A DNA stretch of 64,000 nt, taken from NCBI GenBank assembly GCA_964508025.1, contig CAZDSF010000002.1, forward strand, positions 49,630 to 113,629, given 5' to 3'. The stretch comes from JAAZNO01 sp964508025. GTDB taxonomy: Bacteria; Chloroflexota; Anaerolineae; B4-G1; SLSP01. The stretch's first letter is position 1. Every line of letters begins with the position of its first letter. The position numbers and the translations under genes were made by a program. Below, piece by piece: positions 8,396 through 16,190 of this stretch. The notes beneath the pieces are model-generated. The model ran no database searches. It was given only the letters and a program-made list of their open reading frames with translations, and was not told the DNA's origin.

Positions 8396-9307
8396 ATGCA
8401 ACCCTTACCTGCACCGCACGGTGACAAACTAACCGCTTTACTGGCGAACCCTAAACTTCCTACCTGCGATGTACCGCGCGTCCAGGAAGCAATCGCCCGC
8501 TACCAGCAATGGCGTGAGGCCATGCACCTTGTCAATAGCGCGGATAAGCCAGCTATTGACAAGATTGTTGCACTACTCAATGCTTACAAACAATTTGTCG
8601 AAGTGGACCTCATCTTCGACAGCGAAGACGATTTCCTGTATCGTCAAAAGGGACAGCTCAAACTTGACAATACCATCCTCGAAGAGTTTCTTCCGTTGTT
8701 TGTGACGGCGGCATTACAACCATACCTTGAAGGCTACGCGCTTGTCGTTGGCCCACTGACCTGCTTTTCGAGCCTGCGTTTTGAATCGAGCCTCACAGAT
8801 GCACAAATCGGCGGGGGGATGCAGTTGCGCGAAAAAGCCCATGATTTTGCTATCGGGCGCGCTGTTCACATCCGTGCCGCCTATAGCCCAGATTTTGCGG
8901 ACAGTGCTGTTGCCGAGACAAATCTCGCTTATATAGCCGCAGAGTGCAAAACCAACCTGGACAAAACCATGTTCCAAGAAGCCGCCGCCACAGCGCTCGA
9001 CCTTAAAATTGCGGTTCCCGGCGCAAGATACTTTCTGCTCTGCGAGTGGCTGGACATGTCGCCTATCAGCACCCATACGACCGCCATTGATGAAATCATC
9101 ATCCTACGCAAAGCTAAGCGCTTGCCAGCCAACATCCGTGCGCACTTCAATACGGTTGCAGGCAGAAAAGCCAACCGCGACATACTGTTACAGTATCTTG
9201 AGACGCACCCATTAGCCGTAGATACCTTCGTTCGGTTTTTGGAGCACATCCAACGACTTTTCAGCATCAATGAAGAAGCGCAAGTGCTGGAGCGCGGTTA
9301 TTTTTGA
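8396..9307 (+). CDS. Bpu10I-family type II restriction endonuclease
   Basis: A 303-residue protein I recognise as the Bpu10I endonuclease family. The active site of the PD-(D/E)xK fold is visible as TNLAYIAAECKTNLDKTMFQ near residue 185, where E-x-K supplies metal-binding and catalytic residues, followed by ATALDLKIAVPGARYFLLCE. Bpu10I itself cuts the asymmetric site CCTNAGC with two different subunits and needs protection on both strands. Here a single family member lies between two methyltransferase genes, three bases after M1 and 14 bases before M2. The recognition site of this enzyme cannot be deduced. Confidence 0.8.
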   Translation: MQPLPAPHGDKLTALLANPKLPTCDVPRVQEAIARYQQWREAMHLVNSADKPAIDKIVALLNAYKQFVEVDLIFDSEDDFLYRQKGQLKLDNTILEEFLPLFVTAALQPYLEGYALVVGPLTCFSSLRFESSLTDAQIGGGMQLREKAHDFAIGRAVHIRAAYSPDFADSAVAETNLAYIAAECKTNLDKTMFQEAAATALDLKIAVPGARYFLLCEWLDMSPISTHTTAIDEIIILRKAKRLPANIRAHFNTVAGRKANRDILLQYLETHPLAVDTFVRFLEHIQRLFSINEEAQVLERGYF

Positions 9308-9321
9308 CGCAGGAATTATGT

Positions 9322-11526
9322 ATGAAGCGATTTATCAACCACCTAACCGAAGACTATATCAGCCAGCTGGCGCAGGATGAAGCCGGGAAGCGACAATACT
9401 ATCGTCCGGTATATTCGTTGCACAAGTGGTGGGCGCGGCGACCGGGGGCGCTGTTCCGCGCGATTATGCTGGCGGCGGCAAAACCCGGCGCAACGCTCTT
9501 CGACCTGACAGCAGATGGCTCGCTCTCGCCCACAAGCGCTTATTTTCAGCCCCATGATTTGGAGAATGTGGTGGTGCTCGACCCTTTCATGGGCGGCGGA
9601 ACTACGCTGGTCGAAGCCAACCGGCTCGGCGCAAAGGTCATCGGCTGTGACCTCAACCCGGTCTCGTACTGGATCGTGCGTGAGACGCTCAAGCCGCTCG
9701 ATTTGAAAAAACTCGACGCCTATTATCAACAGGTAGAAGCAACCGCTGGACAGCAGATCAAGCAACTGTATGCTACTGATTGCGCGCAATGCGGGCGCGA
9801 AAGCGATGGTCTGTATGCCTTTTGGGTGCGCTCAGTGCCATGCCCACACTGCGGCGAAGCGACTTACCTCTATAAGCGCACCTTGCTCAATGAGGGACGC
9901 AGCCGGAACAAGCCGCCTGCGCCCGATAATCCGGCGACCGCATTCTGCCCCGCCTGTTTTCAGCTGAATACCTGGAATGGTAAGGGGCTGTGTACTTGCA
10001 CCGCTTGCCAGACAGCATTCGATCCGCGCGCCGGTTCTTACGATCAAGGCTATTTCACCTGCGCACACTGCGGGCAGGAACAGATCCAACTCGTCGAAGT
10101 GATGCGCGCTGGGCAGCGGCTCTCAGAACGGTTAGTCGCCATCGAGTATTGGTGTGGTGGGTGCCAGGAGCGCTTGTACAAAGCGCCTGATGCACAGGAT
10201 ACCGCCCGGTTAGCAGCGTTAGCGCGCGATTTCGCCGCGCGCCAGGAAACCCTCACCTTCCCCCGCCAGGAGATTCTCCCCGGCGCTTCTTCAGTGCGAT
10301 GGCGGTTGCATAATTATCAACATTACTACGAAGTGTTCACCATTCGCCAGCTGGTCGCCTTCAATTATCTCTTCGATGCCATTCACGCCATTCCAGAGGA
10401 AGAATATCGCTACGCGCTGTTCACGGTGTTCTCCAACGCGCTAGAATACAACAACATGATGACGCCGTACAATTACCCGCACCGCAAACTTCATCATCTT
10501 TTCAATTATCACGCCCTACCTTTAACGACCACACCGGTGGAAAACTCGGTATGGGGCGTGGGTAATGAAGGCGCGGGCACTTTCGCTAATTGTTACCGGC
10601 GCTACGTTCGAGCAAAACAGTATTGTGCTGCGCCTTTCGATAAATTCAAAAACGCCGCCGGCGCTGTGCAAACCGTCCCGGCGCGCAAAGAGCGTGTGGA
10701 AGCGCACTTTGTATCTACGTTCGATGCGCTTCAGGCTACCCCCAGGGGCGCGCTACTCTTGTGCGGCGATTCAGCATCGCTGCCAACGATTCCCGACGCT
10801 GCGGTGGATTTTGTCATTACCGATCCGCCCTATTTTGATAGCATCCACTATTCGGAGCTCTCCAACTTCTTCTATGTTTGGCTAGCCAGTCTCATTGAGC
10901 ATCCTTATTTCACCGCTGCGCATGTGCCCACCGAAGAAGAGGCCATTGTGAATGAGGGGATGGATAAAGGCGAGGATGAGTATCAAGCTCTGCTCATGTC
11001 TGTGTTCAAAGAGAGCGGACGGGTGCTCAAACCAGAAGGTAAACTGATTTTCACCTTTCATCACACCAAATGGCGCGCCTGGTGGACGGTGCTCAACGCC
11101 ATCACCGGAAGTGGGTTTCGAGTGATTGATTCATTTCCAGTGTTGAGTGAATACAAGGTCAATCCACACATTCGTAACAAGCAATCGTTGGATATGGACC
11201 TGGTGTTAGTGTGTCAAAAGCGCGCGCTGCCTTTTGCGCCCCTCACCACAGCGCCGCTGGATATTTTACAACGCGCCGCCGATTCCCTACCGGCGGGCAA
11301 TGGCGACGCTACAAGCAATAAATTGTTCCTGCACTTCATGGGTGAATTGCTCAAAACAGCCAGTTCCAATGGCATCGAAGTGCTCACTTACCCCTGGTTT
11401 GAGAGCATTCTTTTACACTTCGATGACTTCGTGATAAAAACCCAAAGTGAATCCACATCCCTTACCTATGAAACGCCAACTTATGCCCAGTTGAAACTAC
11501 TGGAAAGGAAACTTGAGCATGACTGA
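9322..11526 (+). CDS. DNA methyltransferase M2, DUF1156/Zn-ribbon type
   Basis: A 734-residue methylase. It begins with the SLHKWWARRPGALFRAI block typical of DUF1156 methylases; motif I is VVLDPFMGGGTTLVEANRLG near residue 90 and motif IV is VDFVITDPPYFDSIHYSELS near 500. Between them are repeated CxxC pairs (CAQCGRES, CPHCGEA, CPACF, CTACQ, CAHCGQE, CGGCQE) that look like several zinc ribbons forming the target-recognition region. I chose ATG 9322 (AGGAA seven bases upstream) rather than a TTG overlapping the previous stop. It should methylate an amino group of A or C, probably on the second strand of the asymmetric target. It overlaps the next gene by eight bases. Confidence 0.85.
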   Translation: MKRFINHLTEDYISQLAQDEAGKRQYYRPVYSLHKWWARRPGALFRAIMLAAAKPGATLFDLTADGSLSPTSAYFQPHDLENVVVLDPFMGGGTTLVEANRLGAKVIGCDLNPVSYWIVRETLKPLDLKKLDAYYQQVEATAGQQIKQLYATDCAQCGRESDGLYAFWVRSVPCPHCGEATYLYKRTLLNEGRSRNKPPAPDNPATAFCPACFQLNTWNGKGLCTCTACQTAFDPRAGSYDQGYFTCAHCGQEQIQLVEVMRAGQRLSERLVAIEYWCGGCQERLYKAPDAQDTARLAALARDFAARQETLTFPRQEILPGASSVRWRLHNYQHYYEVFTIRQLVAFNYLFDAIHAIPEEEYRYALFTVFSNALEYNNMMTPYNYPHRKLHHLFNYHALPLTTTPVENSVWGVGNEGAGTFANCYRRYVRAKQYCAAPFDKFKNAAGAVQTVPARKERVEAHFVSTFDALQATPRGALLLCGDSASLPTIPDAAVDFVITDPPYFDSIHYSELSNFFYVWLASLIEHPYFTAAHVPTEEEAIVNEGMDKGEDEYQALLMSVFKESGRVLKPEGKLIFTFHHTKWRAWWTVLNAITGSGFRVIDSFPVLSEYKVNPHIRNKQSLDMDLVLVCQKRALPFAPLTTAPLDILQRAADSLPAGNGDATSNKLFLHFMGELLKTASSNGIEVLTYPWFESILLHFDDFVIKTQSESTSLTYETPTYAQLKLLERKLEHD

Positions 11527-12283
11527 CAACAAAGGCCCGCGGCTCCGCACTGTGGATAAAGTGAAACCTCCCTATCCACTCAACCAATTCCCAACAGACT
11601 TTGGCCTTAAGTTGGGGAGAGAGATTGTCTATATTCTGGCTACCAAAAGCACAGCTGATATTGCTGGGGAAGAGTGGGAACAGATATTTGCACACTGCAT
11701 TGGCGCTGAATGGACGCCTTCAAATGTGGGGCTTGACGATATCACCTTGGCAAATTGTGCCTGGAGCGCCAAATCCATCAAGGTCTCCCGGCCCGTCACC
11801 CAAAAAACAGCGCGGTTGATTTCCGGGCGCAATTCGCCGGCTTATTCGTATGATCAAAAAGACTTCAATGTGGAACCGCAAGTCATAGGCGATCAGGTGC
11901 TTGAGATTTGGAACGCCAGGGTAGATGCGCTACGCGCCAAATTCTCGCATTTGCGAACAGTGGTGCTGATCAAGTCGAAAGATTTGACCGAGTTAGGCGT
12001 CTTCGAATTCGAGACCGTGCTGTATCCAACCGATCAGTTTGTGTGGCAAGAAAACGAACAAGGCAACCTCGAAGGTCTTGATAGAGCCACCCGCATCCAC
12101 CGCTTTACATGGCAACCCCATGGTTCACAATTCACCATCATCGAACCTGTACCGGATGATTGCTTACTGATCACCGTTAGAAGACCCCCGAAACTGGATA
12201 AAGCCGAAGTTTTGAAAGCGCTGGATTATGATGACAGCTGGATCACCGTGAGCCGGCGCAATCAGCAAACAGCGCAAGGCTAA
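11519..12283 (+). CDS. Restriction-modification associated protein, candidate nuclease
   Basis: A 254-residue protein I do not recognise. It overlaps M2 by eight bases and has AAAGGA upstream, so it is surely part of the restriction-modification operon. A block near residues 50-85 (GEEWEQIFAHCIGAEW, then VGLDDITLANCAWSAKSIKV) could be a degenerate PD-(D/E)xK site, with D-D and a later SAK in place of ExK, as in some type II enzymes. A second half contains RTVVLIKSKDLTELGVFEFE. It may be the second endonuclease subunit, a specificity factor, or an unrelated passenger. There is no transmembrane segment or helix-turn-helix. Confidence 0.55.
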   Translation: MTDNKGPRLRTVDKVKPPYPLNQFPTDFGLKLGREIVYILATKSTADIAGEEWEQIFAHCIGAEWTPSNVGLDDITLANCAWSAKSIKVSRPVTQKTARLISGRNSPAYSYDQKDFNVEPQVIGDQVLEIWNARVDALRAKFSHLRTVVLIKSKDLTELGVFEFETVLYPTDQFVWQENEQGNLEGLDRATRIHRFTWQPHGSQFTIIEPVPDDCLLITVRRPPKLDKAEVLKALDYDDSWITVSRRNQQTAQG

Positions 12284-12466
12284 TTCCTCAACCAATCACC
12301 ATCACACCTGGGCCAAGTACAGCTTGGCCCAGATCTCCTAATTCCCCCTCCAAATCGGCATCTCAAACCCTCCATTTGTACACCAGAGTTGTATCAGTAT
12401 CGCTGGAGATTGTGGCGCAGATCGCGGGGAGCTATACCGAGCAGGTTTTGCAGGCATAGTCGCCGC
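12284..12466. other. Gene-free stretch after the restriction-modification operon
   Basis: About 180 bases before the terminator of the META gene. No open frame with a start and RBS, no repeat shared with the rest of the window, and no clear terminator for the plus-strand operon were seen. Confidence 0.4.
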
Positions 12467-12502
12467 AAAAAACCGGACGGCAGGAACACTCCTGCCGTCC
12501 GG
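12467..12502 (-). terminator. Intrinsic terminator of the META lipoprotein gene
   Basis: A perfect 13-bp stem (12473-12485 CCGGACGGCAGGA with 12490-12502) and four-base loop; on the minus strand it is followed by six T (A-run at 12467-12472). It lies 21 bases past the stop of the lipoprotein gene. Confidence 0.85.
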
Positions 12503-12523
12503 TGTAGAACCAGCCAACTGCTA

Positions 12524-12934
12524 TTACTTCTCGACTGCGACGAACTCCGCCACACTGACGCCCTCGGCATCGAGCAGCGTCAGCACATTTCCATCCACCT
12601 GGAACGTGGCCGCCGGGCCCAACGCCGCGAGATAGGCCACTTCCTGCTCCATGACCTCCTCGGGATAGCAGTACATCATCGTGCTAAAGATCTCGCTCAT
12701 GGCAATCTGCGCGTCATCCAGCGTGAAGGAGCCGCCGTAAGCATTGCAGCTGGCATTCCCACCCAGCGCGCCATCCTCGAAGTGCAATGTCACCTCGGTA
12801 TCGGGAACGAGCGACGTATCGCCCAGGCGTGTCAACGTCCACGAAGTGCCGTTCAAATCCACCGCCGAGGCCCTGGCTACCGCACAGCCAGCCACCAATA
12901 CCAACACCACCATCGCCATCAACAGGTTTTTCAT
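12524..12934 (-). CDS. META-domain lipoprotein (HslJ-like)
   Basis: A 136-residue protein. The start at 12934 is chosen because AAGGAG lies six bases upstream and the product then opens with a signal peptide, MKNLLMAMVVLVLVAGC; the lipobox VAGC places the lipidated Cys at residue 17. The mature part matches the META/HslJ fold: LNGTSWTLTRLGD, then GGNASCNAYGGSFTLDD and the YCYPEEVMEQEVAYLAAL segment. HslJ-type proteins are small beta-rich envelope proteins linked to heat or novobiocin tolerance in E. coli; the role here is unproven. It is a single-gene unit with its own strong terminator. Confidence 0.85.
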   Translation of the reverse strand: MKNLLMAMVVLVLVAGCAVARASAVDLNGTSWTLTRLGDTSLVPDTEVTLHFEDGALGGNASCNAYGGSFTLDDAQIAMSEIFSTMMYCYPEEVMEQEVAYLAALGPAATFQVDGNVLTLLDAEGVSVAEFVAVEK

Positions 12935-13015
12935 CTCCATCTCCTTGTTATTTTGATTTTTCATCCAACTGGAATAGAGACGCGCGCGCCAGACTTTTTG
13001 TTCCATAAACATAGT

Positions 13016-13121
13016 CCAGCGAATGAATTCGCTGGCTGCTACACCAAGTCGGCTCAAGCCGACTCTGAAATAGCCTGCTTGAGCAGGCTTCGGGGGGCAG
13101 CCTGACGATTCATCGTCAGGC
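13016..13121. repeat. Four-palindrome dispersed repeat, copy 1
   Basis: Four consecutive short palindromes, each with a two-base centre: 13016-13035 (arms CCAGCGAAT), 13047-13064 (arms AGTCGGCT), 13072-13089 (arms AGCCTGCT) and 13100-13121 (arms GCCTGACGAT). The centres are nested: CTCAAG in the second is the complement of CTTGAG in the third, and ATGAAT in the first is the complement of ATTCAT in the fourth. A second copy in the same orientation is at 26052-26152. It lies between the divergent META lipoprotein and aconitase X genes. Confidence 0.9.
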
Positions 13122-13238
13122 GTACACGCAAATCGGTATCATGGCTACTTTATGTGCGCGGCTTTTGGGCTATAATCCAAAGAAGATAATAATCCTGCGC
13201 AATACAGAAAAACCATAACACAGCGGCAGGCAGTGAGC

Positions 13239-14492
13239 ATGACCCAAACTTCAAAATCCAAAATCCAAAAACAAATTCACCTCACCCCCGAAGAGCAATC
13301 CTGGCTGGCGGGCGAGGCCGGCCCGGCCATCCGCCGCGCCATGGAGATTGTCGTTGCGCTGGCGCAGATTTACGGCGCGGAACGTCTGATCCCCGTCGCC
13401 AGCGTGCAGATTTCCGGCGTCTCTTACCGCAACATCGGCCCGGCGGGGCTGGATTTTCTCTGCCGGTGGGCTGATGAAGGCGCACGCGTGTGCGTCCCCA
13501 CCACACTCAACCCCGCCGCGATGGATCTGGAAGCGTGGGGCGAGCAGGGCTTCGATCCCGCCTTTGCCGCGCAGCAACAGGCTGTCATCGGCGCCTTTGC
13601 GCGGATGGAGGTGGGCGCGGGCGATCCCATCCCCACCTGCACGCCCTATCTCGTGGGGAATGTTCCGCGCCTGGGCGAGCACATCGCCTGGGCCGAATCC
13701 TCCGCTGTGGCCTACGCCAACAGCGTGCTAGGCGCGCGCACCAACCGCGAGGGCGGCCCTGGCGCGATTGCTGCCGCGCTCGTGGGGCGCACGGGCGCGT
13801 ATGGCTTGCACCTCGAAGAGCACCGTCGCGCCACGTTGCGAGTGGCAGTGACAGCTACCCCCCACACGATCAGCGACTACAGTGCGTTGGGCGCGGTAGT
13901 GGGCAAAATCGCCGGGCAGCGCGTGCCGTATTTCGACAGATTGCCGCTCGCGCGCGATGAGCCGCTGGGGGAGGAAAAACTCAAAGCGCTGGGGGCCGCG
14001 CTTGCCGCGACCGGCGCGGTGGGGCTGTTCCACGTCGCCGATGTGACGCCGGAAGCGCGCGCCGAGGCGATGCTCGCGCCGGAGCATGAGACGCTGGTGG
14101 TGGATGACCTCGCGCCGGGCTATGCCATGCTCAGCGACGCCGCTGCGCGGCCCGCGCTGGTGTGGATCGGCTGCCCGCACGCCTCGCTGGCAGAGATTGC
14201 GCGGGTAGCGGAACTGGTGCGCGGCAAGCAGCTACGCCTGCCGTTGTGGATCACCTGCGCACGCCCGGTGAAGGCAGCGGCAATTGCTGAAGGGCTTGCA
14301 GCGCAAATCGAGGCTGCAGGTGGTCGGCTCTACGCCGACGCCTGCCTCGCCATCGCTCCCGTGCGCGATTTGGGCTTCGCGGCAGTGATGACCTCATCCG
14401 CTAAAGGCGCGCACTACCTGCGCAACCTGGCGGGCGTGCAGACGCGCTTTGGGACGCTGGAGGCGTGCATCACTGTCGCGGAAAAGGGATAG
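13239..14492 (+). CDS. Aconitase X catalytic (large) subunit
   Basis: A 417-residue protein of the AcnX (DUF521) family. Diagnostic blocks are IPVASVQISGVSYRNIG, AGDPIPTCTPYLVGN, WAESSAVAYANSVLGARTNR with EGGP, and VWIGCPHASLAEI. AcnX enzymes are iron-sulfur dehydratases: bacterial ones dehydrate cis-3-hydroxy-L-proline, and archaeal ones phosphomevalonate. The length fits the separate large subunit; the small swivelling subunit (DUF126) that usually completes the active site is neither adjacent nor elsewhere in the window. ATG 13239 follows an alternative GTG at 13233. A -10-like TATAAT lies at 13171-13176. The stop is only 15 bases from the remains of an opposing L,D-transpeptidase gene. 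Confidence 0.8.
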   Translation: MTQTSKSKIQKQIHLTPEEQSWLAGEAGPAIRRAMEIVVALAQIYGAERLIPVASVQISGVSYRNIGPAGLDFLCRWADEGARVCVPTTLNPAAMDLEAWGEQGFDPAFAAQQQAVIGAFARMEVGAGDPIPTCTPYLVGNVPRLGEHIAWAESSAVAYANSVLGARTNREGGPGAIAAALVGRTGAYGLHLEEHRRATLRVAVTATPHTISDYSALGAVVGKIAGQRVPYFDRLPLARDEPLGEEKLKALGAALAATGAVGLFHVADVTPEARAEAMLAPEHETLVVDDLAPGYAMLSDAAARPALVWIGCPHASLAEIARVAELVRGKQLRLPLWITCARPVKAAAIAEGLAAQIEAAGGRLYADACLAIAPVRDLGFAAVMTSSAKGAHYLRNLAGVQTRFGTLEACITVAEKG

Positions 14493-14507
14493 CGCTGCGG
14501 GGTAGTT

Positions 14508-15146
14508 CGGCTTGCCGTTCTCATAAGCCGTGAGCCGTTGCTCAGAAAGGCCTACATCAATCCAGCGCGTTTCCTGGATTGCGGCCGGCGCGGTAGGCGG
14601 CGGGACGATTGGCGGGTTGTGGGCGATGATCGGCAGCGCTACCTGCACCTCCGGCGTATCCTCGACGTTTACGGCTTGCACGACTTCCATTGAGACCCAG
14701 GCGGGGGCGCCGTGGTAGTCAATCCGTCACCATCCGCCAAAGTAGCCCGTAACAAGGACCTGCTGTCCTGCTTCGAGAAAACCAAGTTTATCATAGTACG
14801 TGCTCGGCCCCGAGCGCACATTGACCCCGTGCATTCCTGCAATGAGCAGCGGGAAGTGTAGCGTGGGCGGTTCAGGTGTGATCTCCGGTGTTGCCTCCGG
14901 TTCCTGCACGGGCGATTCGGGACTGGGCATTACTGGCGCGGGAAGCGTAGCCGTGGGGGTGGGCGTCGGCGCGGCAATGACCGGCGTTTGAAGCACGTGG
15001 GCTTCGACCGGCGCCGGTACAAGGACATCGGCCAGCCAGAGCGCGCCCCGCAGCAACAGCGAAGTACACAGGATTGTTGTGGCGGTAATCAGACCGAGTC
15101 GTAGATTGTAAAACCATTTGAGCATTTGCGATTGAGCGCCCATCAT
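14508..15146 (-). pseudogene. Decayed SH3/L,D-transpeptidase gene
   Basis: Reading on the minus strand from 15146: a membrane anchor (LGLITATTILCTSLLLRGAL), a Pro/Thr-rich linker, then an SH3-like domain (GVNVRSGPSTYYDKLGFLEA) that meets TGA at 14727-14729 just where the family has a second Trp (GGW-stop-RIDYHG). The same frame continues through the rest of the SH3 domain (APAWVSMEVVQAVN), a Pro-rich linker and the opening of a YkuD domain (TRWIDVGLSEQRLTAYENGK). Homology stops near 14508, so the catalytic His/Cys region is missing. One nonsense change plus a 3' deletion make this a pseudogene. An intact relative is at 33678-35234. Confidence 0.75.
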
Positions 15147-15220
15147 GATTCCCCTTGAGTGCTGGGTCGAATCTTAGACGCACAATTGGCGAGCGAAAGT
15201 TCCATGATGGGTATAAAACT

Positions 15221-15255
15221 AGCCACCTGACCAGGGTAATACCGGTCAGGTGGCT
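15221..15255 (-). terminator. Hairpin terminator of the cyclophilin gene
   Basis: A 12-bp perfect stem (15221-15232 AGCCACCTGACC with 15244-15255) and 11-base loop, 34 bases past the stop of the minus-strand cyclophilin gene. On that strand it is followed by AGTTTTAT, a short T-rich tail. Confidence 0.65.
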
Positions 15256-15288
15256 GAGAGGGCGAAAGCGTTCGATAACGGGTCGGAT

Positions 15289-15768
15289 TCAGTGCTCGGT
15301 GATGACGACCGAGGTCATCACATCGCCCTGGCGGATGGCGTCTACCACATCCTGGCCCTTGATGACTTTGCCGAAGACGGTGTGCCGTCCGTTGAGGTGC
15401 GGCTGCGGGCTGTGGGTGATGAAAAACTGGCTGCCGTTGGTGTTCGGTCCGGCATTTGCCATCGAGATGACGCCCCGCTCGTGCTTGAGTGGATTGCCGA
15501 CGAATTCATCCTCGAAACGATAGCCGGGGCCATTGCGTCCCGTACCGGTTGGGTCGCCGCCCTGGATCATGAAATTGCTGATGACCCGGTGGAAAGTGAC
15601 TCCATCATAAAAACCCTGGCGAGCCAGGAAGACAAAGTTGTTGACCGTTTTGGGGGCGTACTGAGGATAAAGCTCAAGTTCAATCACGCCTCTAGAGGTT
15701 GTAATCGTCGCGCGATACCCCTTCGCAGGGTCAATTTGCATGGCTGGCGGCGTGTTCCACTGTTGCAT
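15289..15768 (-). CDS. Cyclophilin-type peptidyl-prolyl isomerase
   Basis: A 159-residue cytosolic protein; the start at 15768 has AAGGAG seven bases upstream. The cyclophilin core is clear: GVIELELYPQYAPKTVNNFV, GFYDGVTFHRVISNFMIQGG (catalytic Arg in FHRV), GVISMANAGPNTNGSQFFIT and LNGRHTVFGKVIKGQDVVD. It catalyses cis-trans isomerisation of peptidyl-prolyl bonds during folding. No signal peptide is present once the upstream in-frame extension is excluded. It has its own terminator and lies alone between the decayed transpeptidase and an aminotransferase. Confidence 0.93.
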   Translation of the reverse strand: MQQWNTPPAMQIDPAKGYRATITTSRGVIELELYPQYAPKTVNNFVFLARQGFYDGVTFHRVISNFMIQGGDPTGTGRNGPGYRFEDEFVGNPLKHERGVISMANAGPNTNGSQFFITHSPQPHLNGRHTVFGKVIKGQDVVDAIRQGDVMTSVVITEH

Positions 15769-15837
15769 AATAGACTCCTTTTGTTTGAATGATAACCACA
15801 TCGCCATTATAACACGATCAGCCGCACCGCGAACCAC

Positions 15838-16190
15838 AAAGCCAGGGATAACTCAAACAACCGCTTTAGCAGCAAGACAGGGATCGCAACCAGAAAGCGT
15901 TTTCCAAATGCGCCAGCCTTGATGCGGCAATGGGGAGGACGAGCTCGCGGCAGACTTTGAAAACAATTCGCAGTTATATCCTAAGCGCGCCTGAGCCAGC
16001 GCGCTTCTCAAAAATGGTTTGATTGAAAATCATAAAATCCCCGTAAGTCTAACCGAAACTCGATTTATAGTAAGAAAACGGTTTGTTTGTCTGGCGGCGG
16101 ACATGAGTTGCGCGGTGACAAAGGGGGGCTATACTGAGCAAGGAAGGGCTTCAATGTCCGCGAAATCATGGTAACAGGAGAAAGTAGCCC
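15838..16190. other. Gene-free region upstream of the aminotransferase
   Basis: About 350 bases with no credible reading frame. A -10-like TATACT is at 16130-16135, without a good -35, and a ribosome binding site (AGGAG) precedes the start at 16191. Nothing else was recognised. Confidence 0.4.
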
